A stretch of 64,000 nucleotides of DNA from Pseudidiomarina tainanensis (lineage in GTDB: Bacteria > Pseudomonadota > Gammaproteobacteria > Enterobacterales > Alteromonadaceae), in contig NZ_PIQJ01000001.1 of NCBI RefSeq assembly GCF_004214835.1, positions 930,001-994,000 on the forward strand, written 5' to 3'. The translations under genes were made by a program, and so were the position numbers. This document shows, one piece after another, positions 1 to 9,296 of the stretch. Numbering within the stretch: position 1 is the stretch's first letter; every line of letters starts with the position of its first letter. The notes beneath the pieces were generated by a model that was not told the origin of the DNA, searched no databases, and saw only the letters and a list, made by a program, of their open reading frames with translations.

Positions 1-678
1 TTTCGAGAGCGTACGCATCACCACCAATTGTGGGTACTTCGCGAGCCACTGGGTGATGTGATTGAGCGGTTGCACGTTACTTTGTGCGGCAAATTCAATA
101 TAGGCCTCGTCAACTACAACCAAAGCTTGCTCACCGACGCCGACAATCAGGCGCTCGAGCTCCGCCAAGTTCACGTTGTTACCAAGCGGGTTGGATGGAT
201 TACAAACAAACACTAACTTGATTTGTTGTTGGCTGCTGGTAAACGCGCGCAGCATTTCATCTACGTTTAATTGCAAGGAGCCATCAGTTGCACTCATCAG
301 TGGCACATCAACCACACCAGCGCCTTGGGTTTGCGCGCTGATGGCGTACATACCGTATGTGGGGGTGGTGATCATAATCGCATCTTGCTGTGGCTCGCAG
401 AAACTACGAATCAATAAATCGATGGCTTCGTCACTACCACGGCAGCTCAATACCTGATCGACATTCACTTGTGCATAGTTTGCATACGCTTGATTGAGCG
501 CCGCACTTTGAAAACTCGGATACCGATTCAATTGTGTTTCATTGGCGGCTAGAGCCGGTGTTGTTGGCGCTTCATTCGCATTCAACCAAACTGCGCCACC
601 ACTCATGCTTCGGCGTGCTGAAGCATAAGGCGTTAAGACAGCTAAGTGTGCACGCTGTAAAGATGCCGCTATGGTCAT
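1..678 (-). CDS. hisC: Histidinol-phosphate aminotransferase, 3' part outside window
   Basis: A PLP-dependent enzyme that converts imidazole-acetol phosphate to histidinol phosphate with glutamate as amino donor. The reverse strand is open for 226 codons from the ATG at 678-676 to the window edge. Visible motifs include N-R-Y-P-S about 45 residues in, S-C-R-G-S-D-E-A-I-D, N-P-x-N-P-x-G and V-D-E-A-Y-I-E-F, all typical of HisC. The last visible residues are R-T-L-S-K, so the window cuts exactly at the PLP-binding lysine. The start codon overlaps the hisD stop (ATGA), showing translational coupling in the his operon. The C-terminal small domain is not visible. Confidence 0.95.
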   Translation of the reverse strand, partial: MTIAASLQRAHLAVLTPYASARRSMSGGAVWLNANEAPTTPALAANETQLNRYPSFQSAALNQAYANYAQVNVDQVLSCRGSDEAIDLLIRSFCEPQQDAIMITTPTYGMYAISAQTQGAGVVDVPLMSATDGSLQLNVDEMLRAFTSSQQQIKLVFVCNPSNPLGNNVNLAELERLIVGVGEQALVVVDEAYIEFAAQSNVQPLNHITQWLAKYPQLVVMRTLSK

Positions 679-1973
679 GACTGATTCTCCAAACGAATGC
701 TAACGGCGCGCGCGTGCGCTCTTAAGCCTTCAGTTTCCGCCAAAGTAATAATGGCCTTACTGAGTTGCGCTAAACCTTGTTTTGTGACGGTTTGCGTGGT
801 GTAGCGGCGATAGAAATCTAATAAACCTAAGCTGCTGTAGTTCCGTGCAAAGCCATACGTCGGCAACACATGATTGGTTCCGGTTGCATAGTCACCACCG
901 GACTCTGGCGTGTAGTGACCAACAAAAATCGAGCCCGCCAAGGAAAGTTGAGCCAAATACTGTTCGGCATCGTCTAATTGCACCGATAAGTGTTCAGGCG
1001 CATACCGTTGGCTGATTTCGCAAGCTTGTTCAAGTGAATCGGCTTGAATCAATGAGCTTTGTTCGAGGGCTTTGCGCGCTGTTGCAGCACGCGGAAGTAC
1101 TTCGAGTTGTTGCTCAAGGGCGCTTTGGGTTGCACTAATTAATGCTGCACTGGGGCTCACCAAAATCACTTGTGAATCAGCGCCGTGTTCCGCTTGCGAC
1201 AATAAATCAGCCGCGACAAAAGCAGGATTAGCAGTATCATCAGCAATCACCAATAACTCGGATGGGCCCGCCGGCATATCAATGGCCGGACCGCCACTGC
1301 GTTGAGCAACCTGCTGTTTGGCCGCTGTCACATAGCTATTGCCTGGGCCAAATATCTTCGCCACTGGCGCGATACTCTCGGTACCTAGCGCAAGCGCGGC
1401 AATCGCTTGAGCACCACCACAGCAATACACTTCGGTAATACCGCATTTTTGCGCAACATACATCAGAGCAGGGCTGAGCTCACCATTGCTATCCGGTGGG
1501 CTGACTAAAACGCGCCGAGGATTGTTGGCAATCTGCGCTGGTACCCCAAGCATCAATGCGGTGGATGGTAATACGGCTGTACCGCCCGGAATATAAAGAC
1601 CCACTGCAGTTAATGCTTCGAAACGTTGCGTGCAGACAACGCCTGGCGCAGTTTCTACACTGATGTCCTGAGGCTGTTGTTGCAGGTGAAACGTACGAAT
1701 CGTTTCATAGGCAGTATCAATCGCCTGCTTTATGTCAGCTGAAAGTTGTTCAGCACGTTCAGCAATTTTAGCCTCGCTATATCGTAGTTTGCTCAAATTC
1801 TCGCAATCAAACTGACGGGTATATCGTAATACCGCTGCATCGCCTTCATTGGCAACCGCATCAATAATTGCCGCCACTTGTTGTTGCAGCTCGGCAGACT
1901 GGCTTTGGGCCGGTCGTGCCAATATTTCGGCTTGCTGTTGGTCGGTAAGTTGTGACCATTGAAATGCGCGCAT
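675..1973 (-). CDS. hisD: Histidinol dehydrogenase
   Basis: Catalyses the last two steps of histidine synthesis, the NAD-dependent oxidation of histidinol to histidine, as a zinc-dependent cytosolic homodimer. The product is 432 aa, the normal family length. It carries the family segments G-L-Y-I-P-G-G-T-A near residue 125, F-G-P-G-N-S-Y-V-T near 210, D-M-P-A-G-P-S-E near 230, L-L-S-Q-A-E-H-G near 255 (zinc and substrate region) and A-P-E-H-L near 325. The start lies 3 nt after the hisG stop, and its stop overlaps the hisC start, so it is the second gene of a tight hisG-hisD-hisC operon. Confidence 0.97.
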   Translation of the reverse strand: MRAFQWSQLTDQQQAEILARPAQSQSAELQQQVAAIIDAVANEGDAAVLRYTRQFDCENLSKLRYSEAKIAERAEQLSADIKQAIDTAYETIRTFHLQQQPQDISVETAPGVVCTQRFEALTAVGLYIPGGTAVLPSTALMLGVPAQIANNPRRVLVSPPDSNGELSPALMYVAQKCGITEVYCCGGAQAIAALALGTESIAPVAKIFGPGNSYVTAAKQQVAQRSGGPAIDMPAGPSELLVIADDTANPAFVAADLLSQAEHGADSQVILVSPSAALISATQSALEQQLEVLPRAATARKALEQSSLIQADSLEQACEISQRYAPEHLSVQLDDAEQYLAQLSLAGSIFVGHYTPESGGDYATGTNHVLPTYGFARNYSSLGLLDFYRRYTTQTVTKQGLAQLSKAIITLAETEGLRAHARAVSIRLENQS

Positions 1974-1976
1974 GCT

Positions 1977-2885
1977 TTACCCCATCATCTTCTCAATAGG
2001 CAGCACTAAAATCGAGCTGCAGCCAATTTCCTTCAACTCTTCCATGGTTTCCCAGAACAACTTCTCAGTGCTCACCACATGCACTGCGACAAGCTCATCG
2101 GTGTGGCTTAAAGGCAAAATGGTAGGACGCTCTGCACCTGGCAATAGCTCAACCACTTGCTCAAGGGCTTTAACCGGGGCGTGTAGCATGATGTATTTGC
2201 TTTCACGCGCCATTTGCACGCCGTCAATCCGAGGTAATAGTTGATCAACAATGGCTTGCTTAGCAGCGGATAACGGCTCCGGGCGTTGAATTAATTGCGC
2301 CTGTGAGCGGAAAATTACTTCTTTTTCCACCAAACCATTTGCTTCCAGTGTTGCGCCCGTTGACACCAAATCACAAATGGCATCGGCAAGCCCAGCGCGT
2401 GGCGCTACTTCAACGCTACCGGTTAGAATGGCGTTATTGGCTGATACGCCGCGTTGTTGCAAATAGTTTTGTAGCAAGTACGGATAAGTGGTGGCGATGC
2501 GCTTGCCATCGAGATCTTGGATGCCGCCATAAGCTTCTTCTTTGGGGACGGCGATTGATAAGCGACACTGACCAAAATCAAGTGCACGTAAACGTTGTAC
2601 TTTGCAAGCGAGTTGCGTCGCTTGGCGCTCAAGGCGCACTTCTTCAAGGACGTTTTCGCCAACCAAGCCAAGGTCAACGACACCATCCATGACCAAACCA
2701 GGGATGTCGTCATCGCGCACACGGAGTAGGTCGACTGATTGATTACTGCTGTGTGCCAACAATCTAGCCTCGTGCAAACTGAACTTGAATCCACACGCCT
2801 GCAGCAAGGCAATGGATTCTTTGCTTAAACGTCCAGATTTTTGAATGGCGATGGTTAAACGCTGTGAATTTTTGTCGACTACCAT
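1977..2885 (-). CDS. hisG: ATP phosphoribosyltransferase (long form)
   Basis: First committed enzyme of histidine synthesis; it joins ATP and PRPP and is feedback-inhibited by histidine. At 302 aa it is the long form, so it carries its own C-terminal regulatory domain and needs no HisZ. The N-terminal [11 protein letters not shown] and the central G-L-V-G-E-N-V and D-L-V-S-T-G-A-T-L motifs fit the family. An AGGAG ribosome-binding site precedes the ATG. It is the first structural gene after the attenuator, directly downstream of hisL. Confidence 0.97.
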   Translation of the reverse strand: MVVDKNSQRLTIAIQKSGRLSKESIALLQACGFKFSLHEARLLAHSSNQSVDLLRVRDDDIPGLVMDGVVDLGLVGENVLEEVRLERQATQLACKVQRLRALDFGQCRLSIAVPKEEAYGGIQDLDGKRIATTYPYLLQNYLQQRGVSANNAILTGSVEVAPRAGLADAICDLVSTGATLEANGLVEKEVIFRSQAQLIQRPEPLSAAKQAIVDQLLPRIDGVQMARESKYIMLHAPVKALEQVVELLPGAERPTILPLSHTDELVAVHVVSTEKLFWETMEELKEIGCSSILVLPIEKMMG

Positions 2886-2899
2886 GTAAAACTCCTAAT

Positions 2900-2935
2900 A
2901 AAAAACCCCGCAAAGGGCGCCTTGCGGGGTTTTTT
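2900..2935 (-). terminator. his operon attenuator (Rho-independent terminator)
   Basis: The stem CCCCGCAA / TTGCGGGG (2906-2913 and 2922-2929) is flanked by six A and six T. Read on the minus strand it is a GC-rich hairpin followed by a U-run, placed between the His leader peptide and hisG. Upstream, TAGCC (2972-2976) and GGCTA (2992-2996) can pair to form competing leader structures. The arrangement is that of classic histidine attenuation. Confidence 0.9.
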
Positions 2936-2993
2936 ATGAAATCAGTGAAGGCAGCCCCAAAATACTTGAGTTAGCCTTCAGAGAATTTCTGGG

Positions 2994-3035
2994 CTAACAC
3001 GGATGTATGTGATGGTGGTGCTGCTTTAAAAACAT
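2994..3035 (-). CDS. hisL: his operon leader peptide
   Basis: A 13-codon open frame reading M-F-L-K-Q-H-H-H-H-I-H-P-C and ending in TAG, with five His codons out of six consecutive positions. It lies about 60 nt upstream of the attenuator hairpin and before hisG. In known his operons, ribosome stalling at such His codons when charged tRNA-His is scarce prevents terminator formation. The enterobacterial leader has seven His in a row; this one has four, then Ile, then one more. It would normally be missed because of its length. Confidence 0.9.
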   Translation of the reverse strand: MFLKQHHHHIHPC

Positions 3036-3045
3036 AAGTTCGTAT

Positions 3046-3260
3046 GCTTCGCTGTTCGTGATTCGTGCGCTTCGCTGTTCGTACGCTTCGCTGTTAGATG
3101 TGATAATTGTATAGAAAATAACTTCGCTATCAACCTTTAATATATTGATGTTTTATAATTTCTTGTATCAAGTTGTATATTTTATTTTTATTTTAATTCG
3201 AAGGATGTATCTACCGAACAGTGAAACGCACGAACAGCGAAGCGCACGAACAACGAACAA
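3046..3260. repeat. Long imperfect inverted repeat between hisL and yoaA
   Basis: The left arm holds three copies of GCTTCGCTGTT(CGT), starting at 3046, 3069 and 3085. The right arm (about 3213-3260) holds the reverse-complement motif ACGAACAGCGAAGC plus degenerate copies. Positions 3062-3082 and 3230-3250 are perfect 21-bp reverse complements. The roughly 130 bp between the arms is very AT-rich and contains the putative his promoter. The left arm would be transcribed in the his leader. No coding sequence is seen in 3036-3313. Confidence 0.8.
3106..3133 (-). promoter_or_regulatory. Putative sigma-70 promoter of the his operon
   Basis: On the minus strand, TTGATA (3133-3128) is separated by 16 bp from TACAAT (3111-3106). 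Initiation near 3099 would give a leader of about 65 nt before hisL. No start site is known; this is assigned from hexamer match and position. Confidence 0.5.
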
Positions 3261-3313
3261 CGCTCTTCGGTTTTATGTTACATTTGGCGCATCATTAATT
3301 TCGAACTCAATTC

Positions 3314-5239
3314 ATGTCTAACGTAACTTCACAATTTCAAGCGGATGGCGTGTTAGCGCGCACTTTGCAAGGCTTTCGCCCACGCGCAGCACAGAGCGAA
3401 ATGGCGGCCGCAGTTGAGCGAACTTTGGCAAAAAAGTCGCAACTGGTGGTCGAAGCTGAAACAGGAACAGGTAAAACATTCGCTTACTTGGTGCCGGTGT
3501 TACTCGATGACGGTAAGGCCATTATCTCAACTGGAACCAAGGCGCTACAAGAACAGTTGTATCATCGCGATTTACCGGCGTTACGGGATACCTTAGCACC
3601 GAAAAAGATGGTTGCGCTGTTGAAAGGGCGCGCAAATTACTTGTGTTTACATCGCATGAATCAGGCGGTTGCACACAGTGGTGAGCTCAGCAAAGAACTC
3701 CAAGGGCAATTAGTCGAAGTCAGAAAATGGGCGCAGCGAACCGATGATGGCGATGTCGGCACGATTAACATTCTACAAGAAGACGCTGCGATTCTACCGT
3801 CCGTTACCAGTACCGTTGACAATTGTTTAGGCCGTGACTGCCCAGATTACGACGATTGTTATTTGGTAAAAGCCCGTAAGCGTGCCATGGATGCCGACTT
3901 GGTGGTGGTCAATCATCATTTGTTCTTCGCTGATATGGCATTAAAAGACGTCGGTTTCGGCGAATTGGTGCCGCAAGCCGATGCGGTGGTGTTTGACGAG
4001 GCACATCAGTTACCAGATATTGCTAGCCAGTATTTCGGCGAGGCGGTATCGAGCCGCCAATTGCAAGAGCTGGCGCACGAACTGAAAGTTTTATATCTAA
4101 CCGAAGTGAAAGATTTACGTCAGCTCGATAAGGCGGCGGATAAGTTACTGGGTAGTTTAAATGACTGGCGGTTAGTGTTTCCCAAAGATCCGATGCGAGG
4201 TAACTGGCGTCAGTTTTCGCAGCAACCGGCAGTGACCTTGACGGCGGGAGTTGTTGCCGAGCATCTCACGTTTTTGCGAGAAGTCTGTAAAAGTGCGCTC
4301 GGCCGTCATCAAGACCTCGATAATGCGTATGAGCGTTGTGTGCAATTTCTTCACAAGTGGGAACAGTTGCAGGATGTGAGCCGTACCGGCTATAGCTTTT
4401 GGTTCGAGACCACCGCACGCCAAGTCACCTTGCATCAAACCCCACTTAGTGTGGCAGAAAAGTTTGGCGGTTATCTCGATCGCAGCGATATGGCTTGGGT
4501 ATTTACCTCGGCGACGCTAGCGGTGGGAGAGGATTTTCGTCACTTCACCGAACAGCTCGGGATCAATCATGCCGAAACCTTGTGTTTAGCCAGTCCGTTT
4601 AATTTCGCCGAACAAGCGTTGCTGTGTTTGCCGCGTTATTTGCCGCAGCCGCACGAGCGTGAAATGCCAGCAAGTCTACTCAGCATCGTTGAGCAAGTGA
4701 TTGAGCACAATCACACCGGTGGCACCTTTGTTTTATTCACTAGCCATCGCATGCTTCAGATGATTGCACAGCAACTTGAACAGAAGACCGATCGACCGTT
4801 ATTTGTGCAAGGCAGCACCAGTAAACGCGAGCTGTTACAGCAGTTTATTGCCAGTGGCAACGGCGTTTTGCTCGGTACAGCGTCATTTTGGGAAGGCGTT
4901 GATGTTCGCGGTGACGCGTTGCGTTGCGTGATCATCGATAAACTGCCATTCGCCAGCCCCGATGATCCATTGTTACAGGCGCGTGTCGAAGACTGTCGTT
5001 TGCGTGGAGTTGACCCATTCGCTCAGGTACAATTGCCGCAAGCTATTATTGCGCTCAAGCAAGGTGCGGGGCGCTTGATTCGTGATGCAGATGATCGCGG
5101 GGTATTGATTGTTTGTGACCAGCGATTGGTTACCAAACCTTATGGCGGAATATTTTTGCAAAGCTTGCCAACAATGCGCCGTACTCGTGACTTTACGGTC
5201 GCACTAGATTTTTTAGATTCTTTGGAGAATGCAGAGTGA
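3314..5239 (+). CDS. yoaA: ATP-dependent DNA helicase, DinG/YoaA type with Fe-S cluster
   Basis: Superfamily 2 helicase of the XPD-like DinG/YoaA group, acting on damaged or stalled DNA. The 641-aa product has Walker A A-E-T-G-T-G-K-T near residue 48, four cysteines fitting the Fe-S domain (one near 112, then C-L-G-R-D-C-P-D-Y-D-D-C near 167-178), a D-E-A-H box near 228 and the late Q-G-A-G-R-L-I-R motif near 598. Length and gene order (followed by tsaB, slp, then fadD-rnd) match E. coli yoaA rather than the longer dinG. It overlaps tsaB by 4 nt. The start codon is the first ATG of the frame; no strong ribosome-binding site is seen. Confidence 0.92.
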   Translation: MSNVTSQFQADGVLARTLQGFRPRAAQSEMAAAVERTLAKKSQLVVEAETGTGKTFAYLVPVLLDDGKAIISTGTKALQEQLYHRDLPALRDTLAPKKMVALLKGRANYLCLHRMNQAVAHSGELSKELQGQLVEVRKWAQRTDDGDVGTINILQEDAAILPSVTSTVDNCLGRDCPDYDDCYLVKARKRAMDADLVVVNHHLFFADMALKDVGFGELVPQADAVVFDEAHQLPDIASQYFGEAVSSRQLQELAHELKVLYLTEVKDLRQLDKAADKLLGSLNDWRLVFPKDPMRGNWRQFSQQPAVTLTAGVVAEHLTFLREVCKSALGRHQDLDNAYERCVQFLHKWEQLQDVSRTGYSFWFETTARQVTLHQTPLSVAEKFGGYLDRSDMAWVFTSATLAVGEDFRHFTEQLGINHAETLCLASPFNFAEQALLCLPRYLPQPHEREMPASLLSIVEQVIEHNHTGGTFVLFTSHRMLQMIAQQLEQKTDRPLFVQGSTSKRELLQQFIASGNGVLLGTASFWEGVDVRGDALRCVIIDKLPFASPDDPLLQARVEDCRLRGVDPFAQVQLPQAIIALKQGAGRLIRDADDRGVLIVCDQRLVTKPYGGIFLQSLPTMRRTRDFTVALDFLDSLENAE

Positions 5240-5940
5240 ACTTACATGCGGTTTTAGCCCTCGATACTTCGACCGAACAATGCTCAGTAGCACTGAAGGT
5301 TGGCGACAAAGTTGTCAGTCGTGCTGCGATTACCCCACGTGAGCATTCACAACGCATTCTAGGCTTTGTGCAAGAAGTATTAGATGAGCAGAACATCAAG
5401 CTCGCGGACGTTAATGCGTTGGTGGTTGGCCACGGTCCTGGCAGTTTTACCGGCGTACGAATTGGTGTTTCTATCGCACAAGGTTTGGCATTTAGTCACA
5501 CTTTGCCCGTTTTTCCCGTCAGTACATTAACGGCTCTCGCGCAACAAGCAATTCGCAAGCACGATACACAAGTCGTCATTAGTGCTATCGATGCGCGCAT
5601 GCAAGAAGTGTACGTTGCACCGTTTCGCAACGTACAAGGCATGGCAGAGCAGGTGGCTCCAGAGCAGATGGCGCCGTTGGCAGATATGAGTGCGCAACCT
5701 TGGTGGACTGAGGTAGCTGGCGTTGGTGAAGTTATGGGCGCGGGTACTGGTTGGCAGGCTTATGCGGATGCGCTTAATCCTGCGCAGCAAGTGACTGTAC
5801 TTGATGAGGTTACCCTGCCACTGGCGGAAGATATGTTGCACTGGGCGTTGGTTCACGGTAAAGCAGTTGATGCCGCCGATCTTGAGCCGTTGTATGTACG
5901 TAATGAAGTGGCTTGGAAAAAGTTGCCGGGGCGTGAATAA
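5236..5940 (+). CDS. tsaB: tRNA threonylcarbamoyladenosine biosynthesis protein TsaB
   Basis: Partner of TsaD and TsaE in making the t6A37 modification of ANN-decoding tRNAs. The 234-aa product begins A-V-L-A-L-D-T-S-T-E and carries V-G-H-G-P-G-S-F-T-G-V-R-I-G-V near residue 66, the ASKHA-fold signature of the TsaB/YeaZ family. Translation probably starts at a GTG within GTGA that overlaps the yoaA stop, so the two are coupled; the same neighbour relation exists in E. coli. Confidence 0.95.
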   Translation: MNLHAVLALDTSTEQCSVALKVGDKVVSRAAITPREHSQRILGFVQEVLDEQNIKLADVNALVVGHGPGSFTGVRIGVSIAQGLAFSHTLPVFPVSTLTALAQQAIRKHDTQVVISAIDARMQEVYVAPFRNVQGMAEQVAPEQMAPLADMSAQPWWTEVAGVGEVMGAGTGWQAYADALNPAQQVTVLDEVTLPLAEDMLHWALVHGKAVDAADLEPLYVRNEVAWKKLPGRE

Positions 5941-6026
5941 ATCACTAAAACACCGGAACTTACTGAGCATAAGCTTAATCAAAGTGCTATAACTAGTACG
6001 AATTAAAAATCAGTGAGGTACCGATT

Positions 6027-6599
6027 ATGAAACGCATCGCCGCTATTTTTTCAGCATTGTTACTCAGTGCCTGTTCGTCATTTCCGGACGCATTGCAAGT
6101 TGCTGATGATGAGCAATTGGTTTCGTATAGCGCTGCGCTAGAGCAACCGCAAGCGGCTGTTGGCAGAACAGCGCGTTGGGGTGGCGTGATCGCTGACGTG
6201 CGTAACTCAGATTCGGGCACGGTGATTGAGGTCGTCAACTTTGATCTCCAACGTTGGGGCCGACCATTAACGAGTGATCAGAGCCAAGGCCGTTTTCGTG
6301 CCAAAATAAGTGGTTTTGTCGACCCCATGGTGTGGAAGCAAGGCAGCTCGGTAACATTTGTCGGCACCGTGGCAGAGCCAGAAACAGGTGCGATTGATGA
6401 GTACACCTATTTATTCCCGGTGATCACGGTTTCTAGCAAATACCTGTGGCCGGTACGTAAAGAACCAGCGCGTTTAGAAGTGAATTATGATGCACTCTGG
6501 TATCGTCACTATTGGTATTCACAACCGACGTATCCACGTCGTATTTATTATCCCGGCCCGGTGATGGATAAAAGTCCTAAGCCGACAAAAGATAATTAA
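6027..6599 (+). CDS. Slp-family outer membrane lipoprotein
   Basis: A 190-aa lipoprotein related to E. coli Slp/YeaY. A signal peptide ends in the lipobox L-L-S-A-C-S-S (Cys near 16), so it is predicted to be lipidated. The family core is visible: R-W-G-G-V-I-A-D-V near 50, then E-V-V-N-F-D-L-Q-R-W-G-R-P near 70 and G-R-F-R-A near 90. In E. coli Slp is linked to stationary phase and carbon starvation; the exact role is unknown. The position between tsaB and fadD matches the E. coli yeaY locus. Confidence 0.88.
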   Translation: MKRIAAIFSALLLSACSSFPDALQVADDEQLVSYSAALEQPQAAVGRTARWGGVIADVRNSDSGTVIEVVNFDLQRWGRPLTSDQSQGRFRAKISGFVDPMVWKQGSSVTFVGTVAEPETGAIDEYTYLFPVITVSSKYLWPVRKEPARLEVNYDALWYRHYWYSQPTYPRRIYYPGPVMDKSPKPTKDN

Positions 6600-6622
6600 T
6601 TAAACGGAAGCTGTTAGATTCA

Positions 6623-7534
6623 ATGACTGAACAAACATTGGTATATCAACAGGCTCGGCAGTTTGCTGAGCCTGTTTCTTTTGAGTTGCCGTGGGGCAAT
6701 GTTCGCGGGCTCAGTTGGGGCAACCCGCAAGACGAACCGCTACTTGCACTGCATGGCTGGCTTGATAATGCGCATAGTTTTTTGCCGATAGCTGAGGCAT
6801 TTTTACACAGTCCACTCGCTGAAAAATATCACCTTATTGCGCTCGATTGGGCCGGCCATGGTCACAGTGATCATCGCCCAGCGGGCAACTATTATCCGTT
6901 TATGGACTATGTTTACGACCTTTGGCACATTTGTGAACAACAGCAGTGGCAGAAAGTCAGCATTGTCGCCCATTCGATGGGAGCTTACGTTGCGAATATG
7001 TTCGCCGGTATTGCGCCGCAAAAGGTGCGGTTGTTATTGGCGATTGAAGCGTTCGGATTACTGGCATCCGACGCCAGTGAAACGACCGAGGATTTACGCA
7101 AAGGCTTTGAAAGCCGCTGGCAGCAACAATTCAAGCATCGTCCTCATTATCGCGATTTAGCAACCGCAGTAATGGCGCGCAAACACGCTGGCGATTTTAG
7201 CCGCGAACTGGCGGCACTGTTGGTCGAACGGGGTATCGAGCAACTGGGCGAGAACGACTTTCGCTTTCGCGCCGATGGGCAATTACGACTAAAATCTCCC
7301 GTTAGATTGACCGCAGAACAAATTGCCGACGTATTAAAACATATTGAATGTCCGTTTCAGGTGATTTTGGGCAGCACGGGGCATCAACGCCTCAAGCAAG
7401 CGCTACAGCAGTGGCAGCAGTTTGTGCCGCAGCTTGAGGTCAGCGAAGTTGAAGGTGGACATCACGTGCATATGGAGCAGCCAAGTGCGATTATTGGCGC
7501 ATTATCACAGATGATTCGTGCACACAACGGCTAG
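6623..7534 (+). CDS. Alpha/beta-fold hydrolase
   Basis: A 303-aa serine hydrolase of unknown substrate. L-A-L-H-G-W-L-D-N near residue 41 is the oxyanion-hole region; V-A-H-S-M-G-A near 115 is the nucleophile elbow with the catalytic Ser; G-G-H-H-V-H-M-E-Q near 285 supplies the catalytic His. There is no signal peptide, so it is probably cytosolic. It lies directly before fadD and its operator-like site. A role with acyl esters is possible from position alone but is not shown by the sequence. Confidence 0.82.
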   Translation: MTEQTLVYQQARQFAEPVSFELPWGNVRGLSWGNPQDEPLLALHGWLDNAHSFLPIAEAFLHSPLAEKYHLIALDWAGHGHSDHRPAGNYYPFMDYVYDLWHICEQQQWQKVSIVAHSMGAYVANMFAGIAPQKVRLLLAIEAFGLLASDASETTEDLRKGFESRWQQQFKHRPHYRDLATAVMARKHAGDFSRELAALLVERGIEQLGENDFRFRADGQLRLKSPVRLTAEQIADVLKHIECPFQVILGSTGHQRLKQALQQWQQFVPQLEVSEVEGGHHVHMEQPSAIIGALSQMIRAHNG

Positions 7535-7538
7535 GCAA

Positions 7539-7555
7539 CACTGGTCGGATATGCG
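7539..7555 (+). promoter_or_regulatory. Putative FadR operator upstream of fadD
   Basis: CACTGGTCGGATATGCG matches the published FadR consensus (AACTGGTCNGACCTGTT) well in its left half and poorly in its right half. It lies about 60-75 bp before the fadD start. Together with the fadR gene in this window this suggests FadR repression of fadD, as known in E. coli. Confidence 0.5.
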
Positions 7556-7613
7556 ATGATTGCGCGTTATTAACATATAAAAATGACATAAATTGTTCAG
7601 GAGCATGAAGCGC

Positions 7614-9293
7614 GTGGATAAAATTTGGCTTAAACGTTATCCAGCTGGTGTACCGGAGACTATCGATCCGGACCATTTTAATTCGCTGGTCGACATTTTC
7701 GAGCAAAGTATCCAAAACTATGGTGACAAAGTTGCCTATGTGAATATGGATACCGAACTAACTTTCAACGAACTTGACGTACTTTCGCGTCATTTCGCTG
7801 CATATCTGCAACAGCAAGGTCTTAAAAAAGGTGATGCGTTAGCCATTATGATGCCTAACTTGTTGCAGTATCCGATTGCGCTATTTGGTGCATTGCGTGC
7901 GGGGCTGGTGGTTGTCAATGTCAATCCGCTGTATACTCCGCGCGAGCTGAAGCACCAGTTGACTGACGCCAATGCCAAAGCCATCGTGATTCTTGATAAT
8001 TTTGCGCATACGCTCGAGAAAGTAGAAGCTGACATTCCCGTCGAAAAGGTCATTCTAACGGCCATTGGCGATATGCTACCGGCACCAAAACGCTGGTTGG
8101 TGAATGCGGTCGTCAAATATGTGAAGAAGATGGTTCCGAGCTTCACGCTCAAAAATACGGTGAACTTCCGTACCGCGTTAAACCAAGGCGAAAAAGCAAC
8201 CTATCAACGCCCGCAAATGAGCGGCGATGATCTCGCGTTTTTACAATATACCGGCGGTACCACAGGGCTAGCGAAAGGCGCAATGCTATCGCACCGTAAT
8301 ATGGTTGCGAACCTGGAGATGGTATCAGCCATCGTCGCACCACTGGTCAATGACGGTGAAGAGACGATTGTGACGGCGTTACCGCTGTATCATATCTTTG
8401 CGTTGACAGCGAATTGCTTAACCTTCATGAAGCACGGTGGTCGTAATATTCTGATTACCAACCCACGTGACATGAAAGGATTCGTGAAAGAGTTACAGAA
8501 GTATCCATTCTCGATGATCTCCGGTGTAAATACACTGTTTAACGGCCTTCTGCACGCTGAGGGCTTCAAAGATTTAGACTTCTCTCACCTCAAAATTGCG
8601 CTCGGTGGCGGTATGGCGGTGCAACGTTCAGTTGCTGAGCATTGGGAACGAGTCACCAAATCACGTTTGCTGGAAGGCTATGGATTAACTGAGTGTTCAC
8701 CGGTTGTCACCGTCAATCCAACGGACATTGAGCATTACAATGGCACTATCGGTATTCCACTGCCATCCACCGAAGTACGTATTGTTGATACCGAAACTGG
8801 TAAAGAAGTGCCACAAGGCGAGCCGGGTGAACTTCAAGTGCGAGGCCCGCAAGTCATGGTCGGCTATTTGAATCGCCCAGACGAAACTGAAAAAGTTATG
8901 AAAGATGGCGATTGGTTTGCAACCGGTGATATCGGGGTGATGGACGAAAACGGCTTCTTTAAAATCGTGGATCGTAAAAAAGACATGATTTTGGTCTCTG
9001 GCTTCAACGTGTATCCAAACGAAATTGAAGACGTGATTGCGGATCATCCAAAAGTACTCGAAGTTGCTGCCGTTGGAGTGCCACACGAAGCATCAGGCGA
9101 GCAAGTGAAAATCTTTGTGGTTCGCAAAGATAAAAGCTTGACTGAAAAAGAGCTGATTACCTACGCTCGCGAGAATATGACGGGCTACAAGGTTCCGAAG
9201 CTCGTTGAATTCCGCGACGAGTTACCGAAAACAAACGTTGGTAAAATTCTGCGTCGTGAACTTCGTGACGAAGAAGAGGCAAAGTCGAAATAA
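7614..9293 (+). CDS. fadD: Long-chain fatty acid--CoA ligase
   Basis: Activates imported long-chain fatty acids to acyl-CoA with ATP, the entry step to beta-oxidation, at the inner face of the cytoplasmic membrane. It has the AMP-binding motif [21 protein letters not shown], the Y/F-A-T-G-D-I-G segment and the [16 protein letters not shown] signature; similarity to E. coli FadD is high along its length (559 versus 561 aa). I prefer GTG at 7614, which sits 10 nt after AGGAG and aligns with the E. coli N-terminus (D-K-I-W-L-K-R-Y-P). An ATG at 7605 is in frame but only 1 nt from that AGGAG, and a TTG at 7593 is also in frame. Confidence 0.96.
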   Translation: MDKIWLKRYPAGVPETIDPDHFNSLVDIFEQSIQNYGDKVAYVNMDTELTFNELDVLSRHFAAYLQQQGLKKGDALAIMMPNLLQYPIALFGALRAGLVVVNVNPLYTPRELKHQLTDANAKAIVILDNFAHTLEKVEADIPVEKVILTAIGDMLPAPKRWLVNAVVKYVKKMVPSFTLKNTVNFRTALNQGEKATYQRPQMSGDDLAFLQYTGGTTGLAKGAMLSHRNMVANLEMVSAIVAPLVNDGEETIVTALPLYHIFALTANCLTFMKHGGRNILITNPRDMKGFVKELQKYPFSMISGVNTLFNGLLHAEGFKDLDFSHLKIALGGGMAVQRSVAEHWERVTKSRLLEGYGLTECSPVVTVNPTDIEHYNGTIGIPLPSTEVRIVDTETGKEVPQGEPGELQVRGPQVMVGYLNRPDETEKVMKDGDWFATGDIGVMDENGFFKIVDRKKDMILVSGFNVYPNEIEDVIADHPKVLEVAAVGVPHEASGEQVKIFVVRKDKSLTEKELITYARENMTGYKVPKLVEFRDELPKTNVGKILRRELRDEEEAKSK

Positions 9294-9296
9294 CGC

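Noticed and set aside
2303-2812. 129-aa frames on both strands within hisG
   Set aside because: They are alternate readings of hisG without family motifs or ribosome-binding sites.
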